Source of the DNA: Cyclobacteriaceae bacterium
Lineage (GTDB): Bacteria > Bacteroidota > Bacteroidia > Cytophagales > Cyclobacteriaceae
NCBI GenBank assembly: GCA_027533395.1
Contig: JAPZUF010000001.1
Coordinates: 62,001 to 126,000, forward strand
DNA length: 64,000 nucleotides
Direction of reading: 5' to 3'
Translations under genes and position numbers: made by a program
Shown: positions 7,815 to 17,524 of the stretch, one piece after another
Position numbering within the stretch: the stretch's first letter is position 1
Layout of the letters: each line of letters starts with the position of its first letter
The notes under the pieces: model-generated
What the model saw: the letters and a program-made list of their open reading frames with translations, nothing else
The model's database searches: none
What the model was told of the DNA's origin: nothing

Positions 7815-10094
7815 CTATTGTAACAACGCTTTTAACTTTTGTAATGCCGCTTCGTTGGCTTGTGTGTGGATGTTTTCGGTTACGCCCGCTTTCTCACGAG
7901 CGGTTAACCGCCAGCTTAAGGATGCCCGCGCGTTGTTTTGTCTGATGCTATCCATCTCATTTAAAATATCTACATACGTTTCAGCCTGGTATTGAATATC
8001 TACTCTTTCAATTTTTCCATTGAACCAAGTGGTAGCATACCCCAATAAATTATCGCTGGTGATATCCTGAAAGTTTTCGAAATTATTATATACAGAACTA
8101 ATGGGTTGAGAAAAATTATCGACAATGGTTTGTCCGGTTTTATCGCTAACCATGCTCAGTTTAGGCGAATCGCGAATGGATAAAATCACAATACCATCTG
8201 TGTTCTCTGCGATCCAATCTTTAAAAGCAAATAAAAAGCGAACAGCATCAGTTAAACCAAAGTTATCGGAGATACCAGCATCCATAATTTCAATAGCCGG
8301 CTGAGTTGGCAAAGTTGTATTCGGTGTGATGTATGGAAAAGTGGCACTCATGCGCAAGGCAGAAAGAAAGCGTAAACTATCGCCTTGGTGTTCTTTAAAC
8401 AAATGACTGAAATCGGCACCGCTGTATTTTGCATTTTCGTAGCCGGGCATTTGCAAGCGATCGGCATTCATATACGACACCGGTAATGCGCTAATAAAAA
8501 TTTTTCGTCCATCGTTAACAACAGTGGGAGTGAGAATTAACATGGGTATAACACCTTGTAACTCGTAGGGGCGATAAGCGATAACAGGTTTATCCATTAA
8601 CTCTTCCGTTATCTTATTTAATTGATCTTCGAAAGTATATCCTCTGTCTTTGGTGTAGGATAATCCTCCGTATTCAAATTTGCTGAAGCCAACAAATAAA
8701 TCATTAGCGAGTAAACTAAAGATCAAAGGGTTAAGATTATCTGTAGAAATTTTTTGTCGGTGGCGTGCGGCATAGGGTTGTACAGGCTTGCCTAACTTCT
8801 CTCTTAGTTTTAATTCTCTAAAATAACTAGCGCCTATCAATCCACCTGATGCTCCGGTAATCAACATGGTTTGTTCTAATAATTTCCCACCACTTAAACT
8901 ATCGGCTTGTTGCAAAGCATTCAACGACCACAAAGCAGCACGTTTCCCACCACCAGATACACAAACGAAAACCATTTTCGGTTTTTTGCTTGCCGGAAAT
9001 TTCGCGCGCCAATTATTTAACGCTTTTAACGTGAGGGCTTTGTCTTGTTCTTGCAAAAGGCTGTCGTTAACAGCAGCTAATGTTTTTACATTGTATGCAA
9101 CAGGAGTTTTGTTATAATCTAACCCAAAAGCCTGATAGGTTTTATCAAAGAATTTTTCACCCGTTAACCAATTGATAAAAATGAAAACGACTAAACCCGC
9201 TGTTAACGACCAACCTCCAAACCAATACGCAAACGCTCCGGTTAGCATGATGAGTATGGTAAGAAAAATCATGAAACTGGCACCTACTGGTAGCTGAAAG
9301 GCAGCGTAATCTTTAAAGATGCCTAGTATCAAAACAAAAACAAAAATGAGCGATTGAATGACAACAAGATTAAAATGATTTTGGTCGAACACTTGTAAAA
9401 CGGTAGACTTATCATAGAAAGAAGTTTCTTCTACTTTCTTAAATCGAAAGTTAAAACCAAGGTAGTTATCGACACGCACTTGTTTTTTTCTGGCGATGTC
9501 TAATTTTTTCATGGCGCTGGCGCGCGTCATGTGTACTTTTTGTTTCAGCTTTTCATCGATGCGGCAAACGACATACTTAAAAATGTCTTTATTAGTATAG
9601 CCAAAGTATAAAAGAAAGGCGGCCGTCATGGCAACAAAGCCAACCAAAAATCCGCTGATGTTCCAAAATACTTGAAGTGTGCTGGTGTATTGATTGTTAA
9701 TTTGGAAAACAATCATCTCGTACAAGTATATGGAAAGAAAAGTAAGCGGCAGAATACTATTGTTTAAACAAAACTTAGTAAAAGGTTTCGGCAAAGTACC
9801 CACAAAGGAAAATCGATGACCATCGCTGATGTAGCACGTAACATGAAATGCCATCGTAAAACCGGCAGTAGCAATACCTACAAACAAAAAGCTGTTGAAG
9901 TTTACTTTGTTTAAATATTCAGGATCTAAAAACAAATAGGGAATGCCCATGTATTTACCGAAGGCTCCGGTAATCATGGCAAGCAAAACAAGCCAAAATA
10001 GAATTAGAAACTGATTGCGTTTAAAATGATTCAGTAATAACTGAACAGGAAAAGAATACCAAAATGCGTCAACAATATTTTTAAACTTTACCAT
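7815..10094 (-). CDS. Multi-spanning membrane protein with C-terminal patatin-like phospholipase domain
   Basis: The 759-aa product has an N-terminal half with several membrane segments (two clusters, roughly residues 20-190 and 240-310) and a C-terminal patatin domain. The hydrolase marks are an oxyanion loop VSGGGKRAA near 375-383, the nucleophile elbow GASGG near 412, and the DAG of the Ser-Asp dyad (DAGISDNFG) near 603. Patatins hydrolyse acyl esters of lipids; the substrate here is unknown. I prefer the ATG at 10094 over the TTG at 10118. It diverges from addA across about 110 bp. Confidence 0.85.
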   Translation of the reverse strand: MVKFKNIVDAFWYSFPVQLLLNHFKRNQFLILFWLVLLAMITGAFGKYMGIPYLFLDPEYLNKVNFNSFLFVGIATAGFTMAFHVTCYISDGHRFSFVGTLPKPFTKFCLNNSILPLTFLSIYLYEMIVFQINNQYTSTLQVFWNISGFLVGFVAMTAAFLLYFGYTNKDIFKYVVCRIDEKLKQKVHMTRASAMKKLDIARKKQVRVDNYLGFNFRFKKVEETSFYDKSTVLQVFDQNHFNLVVIQSLIFVFVLILGIFKDYAAFQLPVGASFMIFLTILIMLTGAFAYWFGGWSLTAGLVVFIFINWLTGEKFFDKTYQAFGLDYNKTPVAYNVKTLAAVNDSLLQEQDKALTLKALNNWRAKFPASKKPKMVFVCVSGGGKRAALWSLNALQQADSLSGGKLLEQTMLITGASGGLIGASYFRELKLREKLGKPVQPYAARHRQKISTDNLNPLIFSLLANDLFVGFSKFEYGGLSYTKDRGYTFEDQLNKITEELMDKPVIAYRPYELQGVIPMLILTPTVVNDGRKIFISALPVSYMNADRLQMPGYENAKYSGADFSHLFKEHQGDSLRFLSALRMSATFPYITPNTTLPTQPAIEIMDAGISDNFGLTDAVRFLFAFKDWIAENTDGIVILSIRDSPKLSMVSDKTGQTIVDNFSQPISSVYNNFENFQDITSDNLLGYATTWFNGKIERVDIQYQAETYVDILNEMDSIRQNNARASLSWRLTAREKAGVTENIHTQANEAALQKLKALLQ

Positions 10095-10202
10095 ATCAGA
10101 CCAACTACAATTATTCAATATATGTAATTTTAACCATAATGATAAAACTATCTATCTTTTTTACCGTCACTGTTTGTCGTAATCCTTAACTTTCTTGCTG
10201 AT

Positions 10203-13200
10203 ATGAAGGAAGCAGTATTTTCGGTTTATCGCTCATCTGCAGGTTCGGGTAAAACCAGAACTTTGGCAAAGGAATATTTGCTGTTGGCCCTACAAAACCA
10301 AGGTGATTATTACAAACACATTTTGGCAGTAACCTTTACAAATAAGGCAACGCAAGAAATGAAAGGTAGAATTGTTGCCTATCTCGTAAAATATGCAAAT
10401 GGAAAGTTCGATGATTTAGCGGAAGAGATGATGCAAGAATTGCAAATCAACGAACACGAACTTAGAAAGAGATGCCAGGCTTTACAAGTTCACATCCTGC
10501 ATCACTATGGAAACTTTGGAATTTCTACCATTGATACTTTCTTTCAGAAAATCATTCGTTCTTTTACACGAGAATCGGGCTTGGCTGGAGATTTTACTCT
10601 GGAATTGGATGCACCACGAGTAATAGAAGATGTAGTAGCGCGCATGATTGCCAATATCGGTCAACAAGAAACGCTCACCAAAAACATCATCGCCTTTGCA
10701 AAAAGTAAATTAGAAGAAGGTAAACCTTGGAACATTCAACAAGAGTTAGCCAATTTTGCAGCAGAAGTTTTTAAAGAAGAATTCAGGTTAATTGAAGATG
10801 AAGTTTTTGCAGCAGCCGATCAACCAGATTTTTTTACAAAACTTTCGGAAAAGGTTTTTAGCACGACACAGCTTTTTTTCAGCAACATTAGAAATCAGGC
10901 GAAAGAGATAGAGAAAAAAATCGCACAGCAACATTTACAACAACATACATTTAAATATGGGAAGAGCAGTGCGCATCAGTTCATTAGAAAAATTTCACGA
11001 ATAAAGAATGATGCCAACCTCACTCAAACCTTTGGTGCACGTTCGCAAAAAGAATTTTTGCTTTCCAAAGGGTGGACTGCCGATGAATCCATACAGCATT
11101 GGTTGGATGATAACGTAATGCCTGCGTATGAGGAAATCATTCGCTATTTCCAACTGGAAGGACCAAAAGTAGCAGCTTGCCAAATTCTGCTCAAACAATA
11201 TCACACGTTTAGTTTGTTGTTATACTTTATACAAGAGTTAAAAGCGTATAAAGAAGAACAAAACATTTTGTTATTGTCCGATTCTCCTAAACTATTGAAT
11301 GGTATCATTGCCGGAAGCGATACCCCTTTTATATATGAAAAGGCCGGCTCGTTTTATAAGAATTTTTTAATAGATGAGTTTCAGGACACCTCTTTATTGC
11401 AATGGAATAATTTTAAGCCGCTTGTTTTAAATAGTATAGACCAAGGTTATCCATGCGCTGTGGTTGGCGATGTAAAGCAATCTATTTATCGCTGGCGAGG
11501 AGGTGATTTAGCGTTGTTGCAAAAAAAAGTAATACACGATGCAGGTTCATACAGAACAGCAATCAAGCAACTGAACACCAATTACCGGAGCGCAGAAACG
11601 CTTGTGCAGTTTAACAATACTTTTTTTGATTTTATAACCCATCAATTTTTTTCAGGAACTGAAGTAAGCGATATCTATGCTGATGTAAAACAACATGTGT
11701 TTCATCATACAAAAGGAGAAGTGCAGGTTCAATTTTTTGCTAAGGATGGAAATAAAAGCGATTGGAAGGAAGACGCGCTGGAAAGCATGACGAAGTATAT
11801 CGAACAGTTACAAGAAAAGAAAATCCCTTTAAGTGAAATAGCCATACTGGTAAGAAATAAAAAGGATGGTCAACTCATTGCTAATTTTCTATTGTCCAAA
11901 GCAAAAGAAAACCCTGCTTATCGGTACGATGTCATTTCTAACGAATCTCTATTGGTTGCCCAAGCTTTATCTGTTCAAGTAATTGCTGCTTGTTTAGCTT
12001 ATTTGCAAAGACCAGATCATTTACTAGCCAGAACTAATCTATTACTAGCGTGGAAGCAAATCAATAAAAAAGAAATTGATCACGATGCGTTTTCAGTAAG
12101 CAATGCAGAAGTATTCGAAAGTTTTTTACCTACAGCGTTTACCAAAAGTAAATCCACCTGGAGGCGATTACCTCTGTATGAATTAACGGAAAAAATTATT
12201 GGAGCTTTTCAATTGTATCAAGTAGCAGGTGAGCAATTGCATCTTCAAACTTTTCTTAATCATGTTTTAGATTTTACAGGCAAAGAAAGAAATTCATTAC
12301 AAGCCTTTCTGCAAAGCTGGGAGTGGCAGAGTACCCAACTGAGCATTCAGGTGTCTGATCAGGTAAATGCCATTCGCATCGTTACCATTCATAAATCAAA
12401 AGGTTTGCAATATCCGATTGTGCTTATTCCTTTTTGCGATTGGAGTTTAGATCATGAAAAATCTCCTTTGTTATGGGTGAAGGCAAAAATAGAAGATTTT
12501 GGTGTTGATGGATATTTACCCATCCGATATGGCAAAGATTTGGAGCAAACCATATTTGAACAAGATTATGTGATCGAGAAAAGAAAAGCTTTGTTGGATA
12601 ATTTGAATATATTATACGTAGCCCTTACGCGTGCCGAAAAAGGTTTATGGTTAGGTGCACCAGGAAAGAAAGTAACGAAAGATTGTAAAGATGTAGCCGA
12701 TTTGCTTTTCCTTTCTATTAGTCATCAGGAAGAGTGGCAGAATAATTGGAAGACAAACGGAATTCATTGGCAAATGGGTGAAATAGATGTTCATCCGAAT
12801 GAACAAGTAGAAGCAACCTCTAAAACACAATTTGTTTATCCGGTATTTGATTGGAGAAAGCGTTTGGTTTTGCGAACCAGTATCGACAATCCTTTTTTAG
12901 TGCAATCGAAAACAAAAGATCAGCGCTTGCAAGGTGTACGTTTGCATAAAGTATTACAATACATTTACGACAAATCAGATGTTGCATCAGCAGTAGAAAA
13001 AGCCATTAACGATGGTTTATACACACAGCTAGAAAAGGAAAGTCTTACAAAATCCATTCAGCAAATTGTTCATCACCCTCAATTGGCCGAATGGTTTTCA
13101 TCGTCCTGGCAAATTAAAACAGAAGCAAGTATTTTGTTACCCGATGCTGGCGAAAAGCGTTTAGACCGTTTAATGCTTAACGATAAAGAAATAATCATCC

Positions 13201-13385
13201 TCGATTATAAAAGTGGAGAAGAAAGAAAAGAGGATCAACTACAGATGAAGGAATACATGACCATTGTGCGTAACATGTACCAATTGCAGGTAAAAGGATT
13301 TTTATACTATCTGGTGATAGATAAGTTGATAGAAGTAAAGCATATAGGAGGTAAAAATCAAGCACAACTACAATTGAACATGTGA
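10203..13385 (+). CDS. addA: AddA/RexA-like helicase-nuclease (UvrD superfamily with C-terminal PD-(D/E)XK)
   Basis: This is the helicase-nuclease subunit of an AddAB-type complex that processes double-strand ends for RecA-dependent repair. Superfamily 1 motifs are in order: SSAGSGKTRT (11-20), VTFTNKAT, DEFQDTS (about 390), GDVKQSIYRWRGGD (about 422), NYRS, IHKSKGLQ (about 729) and YVALTRAE. The C-terminus has the nuclease motif with RLDRL followed by ILDYKSGEE near 995-1005. The stop overlaps the addB ATG (TGATG), the classic coupling of subunits. At 1060 aa it is of ordinary length for Bacteroidota. Confidence 0.93.
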   Translation: MKEAVFSVYRSSAGSGKTRTLAKEYLLLALQNQGDYYKHILAVTFTNKATQEMKGRIVAYLVKYANGKFDDLAEEMMQELQINEHELRKRCQALQVHILHHYGNFGISTIDTFFQKIIRSFTRESGLAGDFTLELDAPRVIEDVVARMIANIGQQETLTKNIIAFAKSKLEEGKPWNIQQELANFAAEVFKEEFRLIEDEVFAAADQPDFFTKLSEKVFSTTQLFFSNIRNQAKEIEKKIAQQHLQQHTFKYGKSSAHQFIRKISRIKNDANLTQTFGARSQKEFLLSKGWTADESIQHWLDDNVMPAYEEIIRYFQLEGPKVAACQILLKQYHTFSLLLYFIQELKAYKEEQNILLLSDSPKLLNGIIAGSDTPFIYEKAGSFYKNFLIDEFQDTSLLQWNNFKPLVLNSIDQGYPCAVVGDVKQSIYRWRGGDLALLQKKVIHDAGSYRTAIKQLNTNYRSAETLVQFNNTFFDFITHQFFSGTEVSDIYADVKQHVFHHTKGEVQVQFFAKDGNKSDWKEDALESMTKYIEQLQEKKIPLSEIAILVRNKKDGQLIANFLLSKAKENPAYRYDVISNESLLVAQALSVQVIAACLAYLQRPDHLLARTNLLLAWKQINKKEIDHDAFSVSNAEVFESFLPTAFTKSKSTWRRLPLYELTEKIIGAFQLYQVAGEQLHLQTFLNHVLDFTGKERNSLQAFLQSWEWQSTQLSIQVSDQVNAIRIVTIHKSKGLQYPIVLIPFCDWSLDHEKSPLLWVKAKIEDFGVDGYLPIRYGKDLEQTIFEQDYVIEKRKALLDNLNILYVALTRAEKGLWLGAPGKKVTKDCKDVADLLFLSISHQEEWQNNWKTNGIHWQMGEIDVHPNEQVEATSKTQFVYPVFDWRKRLVLRTSIDNPFLVQSKTKDQRLQGVRLHKVLQYIYDKSDVASAVEKAINDGLYTQLEKESLTKSIQQIVHHPQLAEWFSSSWQIKTEASILLPDAGEKRLDRLMLNDKEIIILDYKSGEERKEDQLQMKEYMTIVRNMYQLQVKGFLYYLVIDKLIEVKHIGGKNQAQLQLNM

Positions 13386-16285
13386 TGAAAACATTTTTAG
13401 CAGAATTAGCAGCTTCGATTGTACAAACGCATGCATCTTTAGAGGATCTTGTTATTGTTTTCCCGAATAGAAGGGCGGTGTTGTATGCTAAGCAAAATAT
13501 CAGCAAACATATTGATCGGCCACAGTTTGCACCTTCCTTCTTTACGATTGAAGAGTTCATGAATTTGTTTACAACCAGAAAAGAAGCTGATAAACTTACT
13601 TTGGTCTATACTTTATATGAAGTGTATAAGGAGAAAGTTTGGTTAGCTAATCCGGAAGAAAACTTTTCTGTTCAATCATTTATTGAGTTTTTCTTTTGGG
13701 GAGATATGTTGTTGCGCGATTTTGATGAGATGGATAAATACCTGGTGCAACATCAGCAATTGTTTACCGATTTATCGAATCAAAAAGAATTAGAAACTTT
13801 ATTCGAATATTTAAGTGAAGATCAGATTTTTTATATTCAGGAGTTTCTAGGTTCCATCGAAAAGGAAAACACTACTACCCACGAACAGTTTTTACGAATT
13901 TGGAAATCCCTTAGGGACGTTTATCAAACGTTTAATGCCAGATTAACAGAGAAAGGTTTGGCATATACCGGAGCGTTGCACAAAGAAGTTTGTTACAAAA
14001 TTGAAAATAGTACTATTGATACCCTGCCTGCAGAAATTAAAAACAAACAAATTGTATTTGCCGGATTCAATGCCTTAACGCTAGCGGAAGAAAAAGTAAT
14101 TTCATTTTTTGTAAAAGAATTTGGAGCAAAAGTTTTTTGGGATGCTGATCAGTATTATTTAAACGATAGCCATCAGGAAGCAGGAACATTTTTAAGAGAA
14201 TATCAACAACAAAGCATTTTATCTAAAACATTTGAGGGTATTCAGGATAATTTTAATAAAAAAGCAGAAAATCAGCAGATTATTCCCTTATTAGGATTTA
14301 CACAACCGGTATCACAAGCGAAACATGTAAGTGTTTTAATTCAAACTGCATTAGAATCCGGCATTGCTGAAGATCAGATTGTGGTGGTATTACCAGATGA
14401 AAAATTATTGATACCAGTTTTAAATGCCATACCTGATCAGGTGCAGCATGTCAATATCACGATGGGATATGGTTTAAGTCAAACACCTGTTTTTTCTTTG
14501 TTCGAATGTTTGATGGATGTACAAGTTAAATCCACAAAGCATGTTGGCAATCACCAGGTCATCATGCAAGTATTGATGCATCCCTACATCATGGCAATTG
14601 CTGAAAAAGATTGTCTGCGTATTCAAAGAGAAATCATCAGTCAAAATCAATTGCAAATCAATTGGTCGTTTTGGAAAGAGCAAAACGAGTTGTTCAAGTT
14701 GATATTTGCAAAGAAGGAAATTCATGAATTTCATACGTATGTAACGGATGTTATTTTGTTTATTGCGCAACAGGATGTAATTGGAAATATCGATAAAGAA
14801 TTTTTATATCACTTTTTTACCGTGTGGAATAAGGTTAGTAATTTTCTTACACTCGATATAGAAGAAAAGTTACAAGACAATTCCAAAAATGAAACCAAGC
14901 AATGGAAAGCCTTACATCGTTTTATTAAACAATTTATCCAAACGGAAAAAATTCCATTTGCCGGAGAACCTTTAAAAGGTTTGCAAATTATGGGCGTATT
15001 GGAAACCCGTAACCTCGATTACCAATACGTCATCATGCTAAGTTTAAACGAAGGTATTTTACCTTCGGGAAGCCAGCGAGGAACTTACATTCCCTTTAAC
15101 ATTCGCAAAGCCTATTTATTACCAACGCCAGATCATCAGGATGCGATGTATGCTTATTTATTCTATCGCATTTTACAACGTGCAGAAAACATAACGTTAC
15201 TCTATACTACACAAGCTGATAAAGCAGGACAAGGAGAAGTAAGTAGGTTTGTGCAACAGTTACAATTTGAATCAGGCTGGAATATCCAACACACAATTAT
15301 GGAGACGGAGGTTTTTTTGCCCGATAATCCGATTATTGAAATAAAGAAATCTAAAGGAATCATTCAACAACTCAATCAAATACTTGAAGGAAATCATCCT
15401 GGCAGAAAAGGATTATCGCCTTCTGGTTTTACAACCTATTTAGAATGTTCATTGAAATTTTATTTCAGGCAAATTGCCGGCATCAGGATGCCAAAAGAAG
15501 TAGAAGAAGAAATCGATAATCGCGTATTAGGAAATCTACTCCATTTAATCATGGAGAAATTTTATAAGAAATTAATGAATGAAACGAAGTCGATTCATAT
15601 CACCGCTCATTCGATTGAAGAGCAACTCAAAACCTTATCCTCCATAATTGACGAAGTATTTGCTGAATATTATACATTAACCATAGATGAAGCAAGGCAA
15701 CTATCCGGACAGCAATTATTGGTCAAGAATTTAATTACGCGTTTTGTAACGCGCATAGTTGAATTAGATAAACAATATGCACCCTTCGATTTGTTAGCGC
15801 TTGAATTAGATTCACTGAAAAAGGAGATTCAATTAGAGAATGGTAAGAAAGTGTATATAGCTGGCGTTATCGACAGGTTAGATGTAAAAGATAACTGCTT
15901 GCGCATTGTAGATTATAAAACCGGCTCTGATGAAATTCAATTCGAAAGTGTAGCAACTATGTTCGAAGACATGGGTAAATACAAAGGTGTGTTACAAACT
16001 TTTTATTATGCCTTATTGGTTTCATCGAGTGAGTTTTACAAACATCAACAAAAAGTAAAACCAGGTTTATTAAACAGAGTGAATATTTTTGATCAGGATT
16101 TTCAATTTGGAATCAGAGTAGAAGAAGATATTCTGGAAGATGTTGCTCCGATCTTACCTGAGTTTGAATTAAAAGTGAAAAGTAAGATTGAAGAAATTTT
16201 AGATGAAGAAAATGCATTCAGGCAAACTGAGGATGTAGCGCAATGCAGGAAATGTGAGTTCAATGTTATTTGTAAGAAAGTATAG
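13385..16285 (+). CDS. addB: AddB/RexB-like nuclease subunit with Fe-S cluster cysteines
   Basis: This is the partner of AddA. The N-terminal two thirds form a degenerate helicase-like region. The C-terminal PD-(D/E)XK nuclease contains GVIDRLD and IVDYKTGS (about 840-847). Four cysteines match the AddB iron-sulfur signature: one in LECSLKFYF near residue 687 and a C-x2-C-x5-C set at about 954, 957 and 963, four residues from the end. I use the ATG at 13385, which overlaps the addA stop, rather than the GTG one codon earlier. Length is 966 aa. Confidence 0.92.
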   Translation: MKTFLAELAASIVQTHASLEDLVIVFPNRRAVLYAKQNISKHIDRPQFAPSFFTIEEFMNLFTTRKEADKLTLVYTLYEVYKEKVWLANPEENFSVQSFIEFFFWGDMLLRDFDEMDKYLVQHQQLFTDLSNQKELETLFEYLSEDQIFYIQEFLGSIEKENTTTHEQFLRIWKSLRDVYQTFNARLTEKGLAYTGALHKEVCYKIENSTIDTLPAEIKNKQIVFAGFNALTLAEEKVISFFVKEFGAKVFWDADQYYLNDSHQEAGTFLREYQQQSILSKTFEGIQDNFNKKAENQQIIPLLGFTQPVSQAKHVSVLIQTALESGIAEDQIVVVLPDEKLLIPVLNAIPDQVQHVNITMGYGLSQTPVFSLFECLMDVQVKSTKHVGNHQVIMQVLMHPYIMAIAEKDCLRIQREIISQNQLQINWSFWKEQNELFKLIFAKKEIHEFHTYVTDVILFIAQQDVIGNIDKEFLYHFFTVWNKVSNFLTLDIEEKLQDNSKNETKQWKALHRFIKQFIQTEKIPFAGEPLKGLQIMGVLETRNLDYQYVIMLSLNEGILPSGSQRGTYIPFNIRKAYLLPTPDHQDAMYAYLFYRILQRAENITLLYTTQADKAGQGEVSRFVQQLQFESGWNIQHTIMETEVFLPDNPIIEIKKSKGIIQQLNQILEGNHPGRKGLSPSGFTTYLECSLKFYFRQIAGIRMPKEVEEEIDNRVLGNLLHLIMEKFYKKLMNETKSIHITAHSIEEQLKTLSSIIDEVFAEYYTLTIDEARQLSGQQLLVKNLITRFVTRIVELDKQYAPFDLLALELDSLKKEIQLENGKKVYIAGVIDRLDVKDNCLRIVDYKTGSDEIQFESVATMFEDMGKYKGVLQTFYYALLVSSSEFYKHQQKVKPGLLNRVNIFDQDFQFGIRVEEDILEDVAPILPEFELKVKSKIEEILDEENAFRQTEDVAQCRKCEFNVICKKV

Positions 16286-16304
16286 TTGGCTTTTGCCAAC
16301 TATA
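16281..16304. terminator. Hairpin between convergent addB and yceI-like genes
   Basis: A 10-bp perfect stem (TATAGTTGGC and its complement) with a TTTT loop includes the addB stop codon. Because it lies between convergent genes it could end transcription from either side, but no long T tract follows, so its strength is uncertain. Confidence 0.6.
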
Positions 16305-16313
16305 CGTTGTATT

Positions 16314-16850
16314 TTATTTCAACAAAGCTAATTCAACATTTAAATGAAGTTTTACTTCATCGCTTACTACCATACCACCAGCTTCTGTTAGCGCACTCCA
16401 GTTTAAACCAAAATCTTTACGGTTGATTTTTCCATTGATTTCAAATCCTGCTTTTGTATTTCCCCATGGGTCTACTGTTGTACCACCGAATTCTACTTGT
16501 AAACTAACAGCTTTCGTTACACCGCGAAGCGTTAAACTGCCATCTAAAGAATAATCGTTACCACCTTTCTTAGTTAATACGCCAGAGAAATTACCGGTTG
16601 GAAATTGATCTGCTGCAAAAAAATCTGCTGATTTTAAGTGAGCATCGCGATCAGCTTGGTTAGTGTCAATAGAGTTAATGTCTAATGAAAAGTTAACAGC
16701 AGCGCTATTAAAATCTTCTTCTGTGCTTTCCACATCGCCAGAAAATTTCTTGAAGAAACCTGTTACAGTTGAAATTACTAAATGCTTTACTTTGAATTGT
16801 ACTTCTGTGTGGGTTGTATCAATAGCCCATTTTGTTTTAGTCGTTGTCAT
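16314..16850 (-). CDS. YceI-family lipocalin-like protein
   Basis: This 178-aa protein fits the YceI domain throughout: the start WAIDTTHTEVQFKVKHLVISTV, the DRDAHLKSADFF-type segment and a final LNVELALLK strand. Family members bind polyisoprenoid lipids in a beta-barrel pocket. Unlike many relatives it has no signal peptide, so it should be cytoplasmic. It follows the Crp-like regulator in the same direction, with a 24-bp palindrome in between. Confidence 0.9.
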   Translation of the reverse strand: MTTTKTKWAIDTTHTEVQFKVKHLVISTVTGFFKKFSGDVESTEEDFNSAAVNFSLDINSIDTNQADRDAHLKSADFFAADQFPTGNFSGVLTKKGGNDYSLDGSLTLRGVTKAVSLQVEFGGTTVDPWGNTKAGFEINGKINRKDFGLNWSALTEAGGMVVSDEVKLHLNVELALLK

Positions 16851-16927
16851 ATCTTTTTTGTTTGATACTACAAATAACGAGCTAATTCCTTTTTTGGCTA
16901 TTGAACAGGATTAAGAACCAGAGTTGA

Positions 16928-16951
16928 AATCTTAATCTAGATTAAGATTTT
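16928..16951. promoter_or_regulatory. 24-bp perfect palindrome at the end of the Crp-like gene, upstream of yceI-like gene
   Basis: The arm AAATCTTAATCT is followed directly by its exact complement, ending at the stop codon of the Crp-like gene. There is no T tract on the minus strand after it, so it looks more like a dimeric regulator's operator than a terminator. The adjacent Crp-like protein is an obvious candidate binder, but this is inference. Confidence 0.45.
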
Positions 16952-17522
16952 ATCTGCCCATCTTTTTCCGTCTGATTTTGCTTAGAAATTCTGGTGTAAT
17001 GCCAAGATAAGAGGCAATGTATTTCTGCGGAACGAATTGTTCTAAGGTTGGATATTTTTGTTGAAAGTAATCGTAACGTTCTTCTGCTGTGTGCGCAACT
17101 GTTTGAATGATTCTATTTTGATGGGTAATTAATGAGTTTTGAAATAGCAGCCTGAAAAACTTTTCAAATACAGGATAACGCTCTAAAAGTTCATCAAAAT
17201 CTTTTTTATAAATGAGATGTACTTCGCTATCTGCTAATGCTTTTGTAGCATAATTGGATGGCGTAACTTTTGTAAAACTGGCTAAATCGCTTGTCCACCA
17301 ACTGCTGGTTGCAAACTGAACAACATGATCAGAGCCATCCGGATGAATAAAGTAAGTCATTAAACATCCACTTTTTACGTAGATAAAATAGGGCGTAATT
17401 TCTCCTGGCTTTTCTAACAGCTCTCCTTGTTTCACTATTTTTGTTTCCAGTATACTGGTAAAGTATCCCGCTTCTTCTTTGGATAAGGCCACATACTTTT
17501 CTATTGATTGTAAGATGGTCAT
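16950..17522 (-). CDS. Crp/Fnr-type transcription regulator
   Basis: This 190-aa protein has an N-terminal cyclic-nucleotide-binding-like beta barrel (about 10-120, with GELLEKPGEITPYFIYVKSG) and a short C-terminal helix-turn-helix (KYIASYLGITPEFLSKIRRK). The phosphate-binding signature of true cAMP receptors is not obvious, so the ligand is unknown. Its start lies two bases after the stop of the D-aminoacylase-like gene, so it is cotranscribed with it, and the yceI-like gene follows it. Confidence 0.87.
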   Translation of the reverse strand: MTILQSIEKYVALSKEEAGYFTSILETKIVKQGELLEKPGEITPYFIYVKSGCLMTYFIHPDGSDHVVQFATSSWWTSDLASFTKVTPSNYATKALADSEVHLIYKKDFDELLERYPVFEKFFRLLFQNSLITHQNRIIQTVAHTAEERYDYFQQKYPTLEQFVPQKYIASYLGITPEFLSKIRRKKMGR

Positions 17523-17524
17523 GG

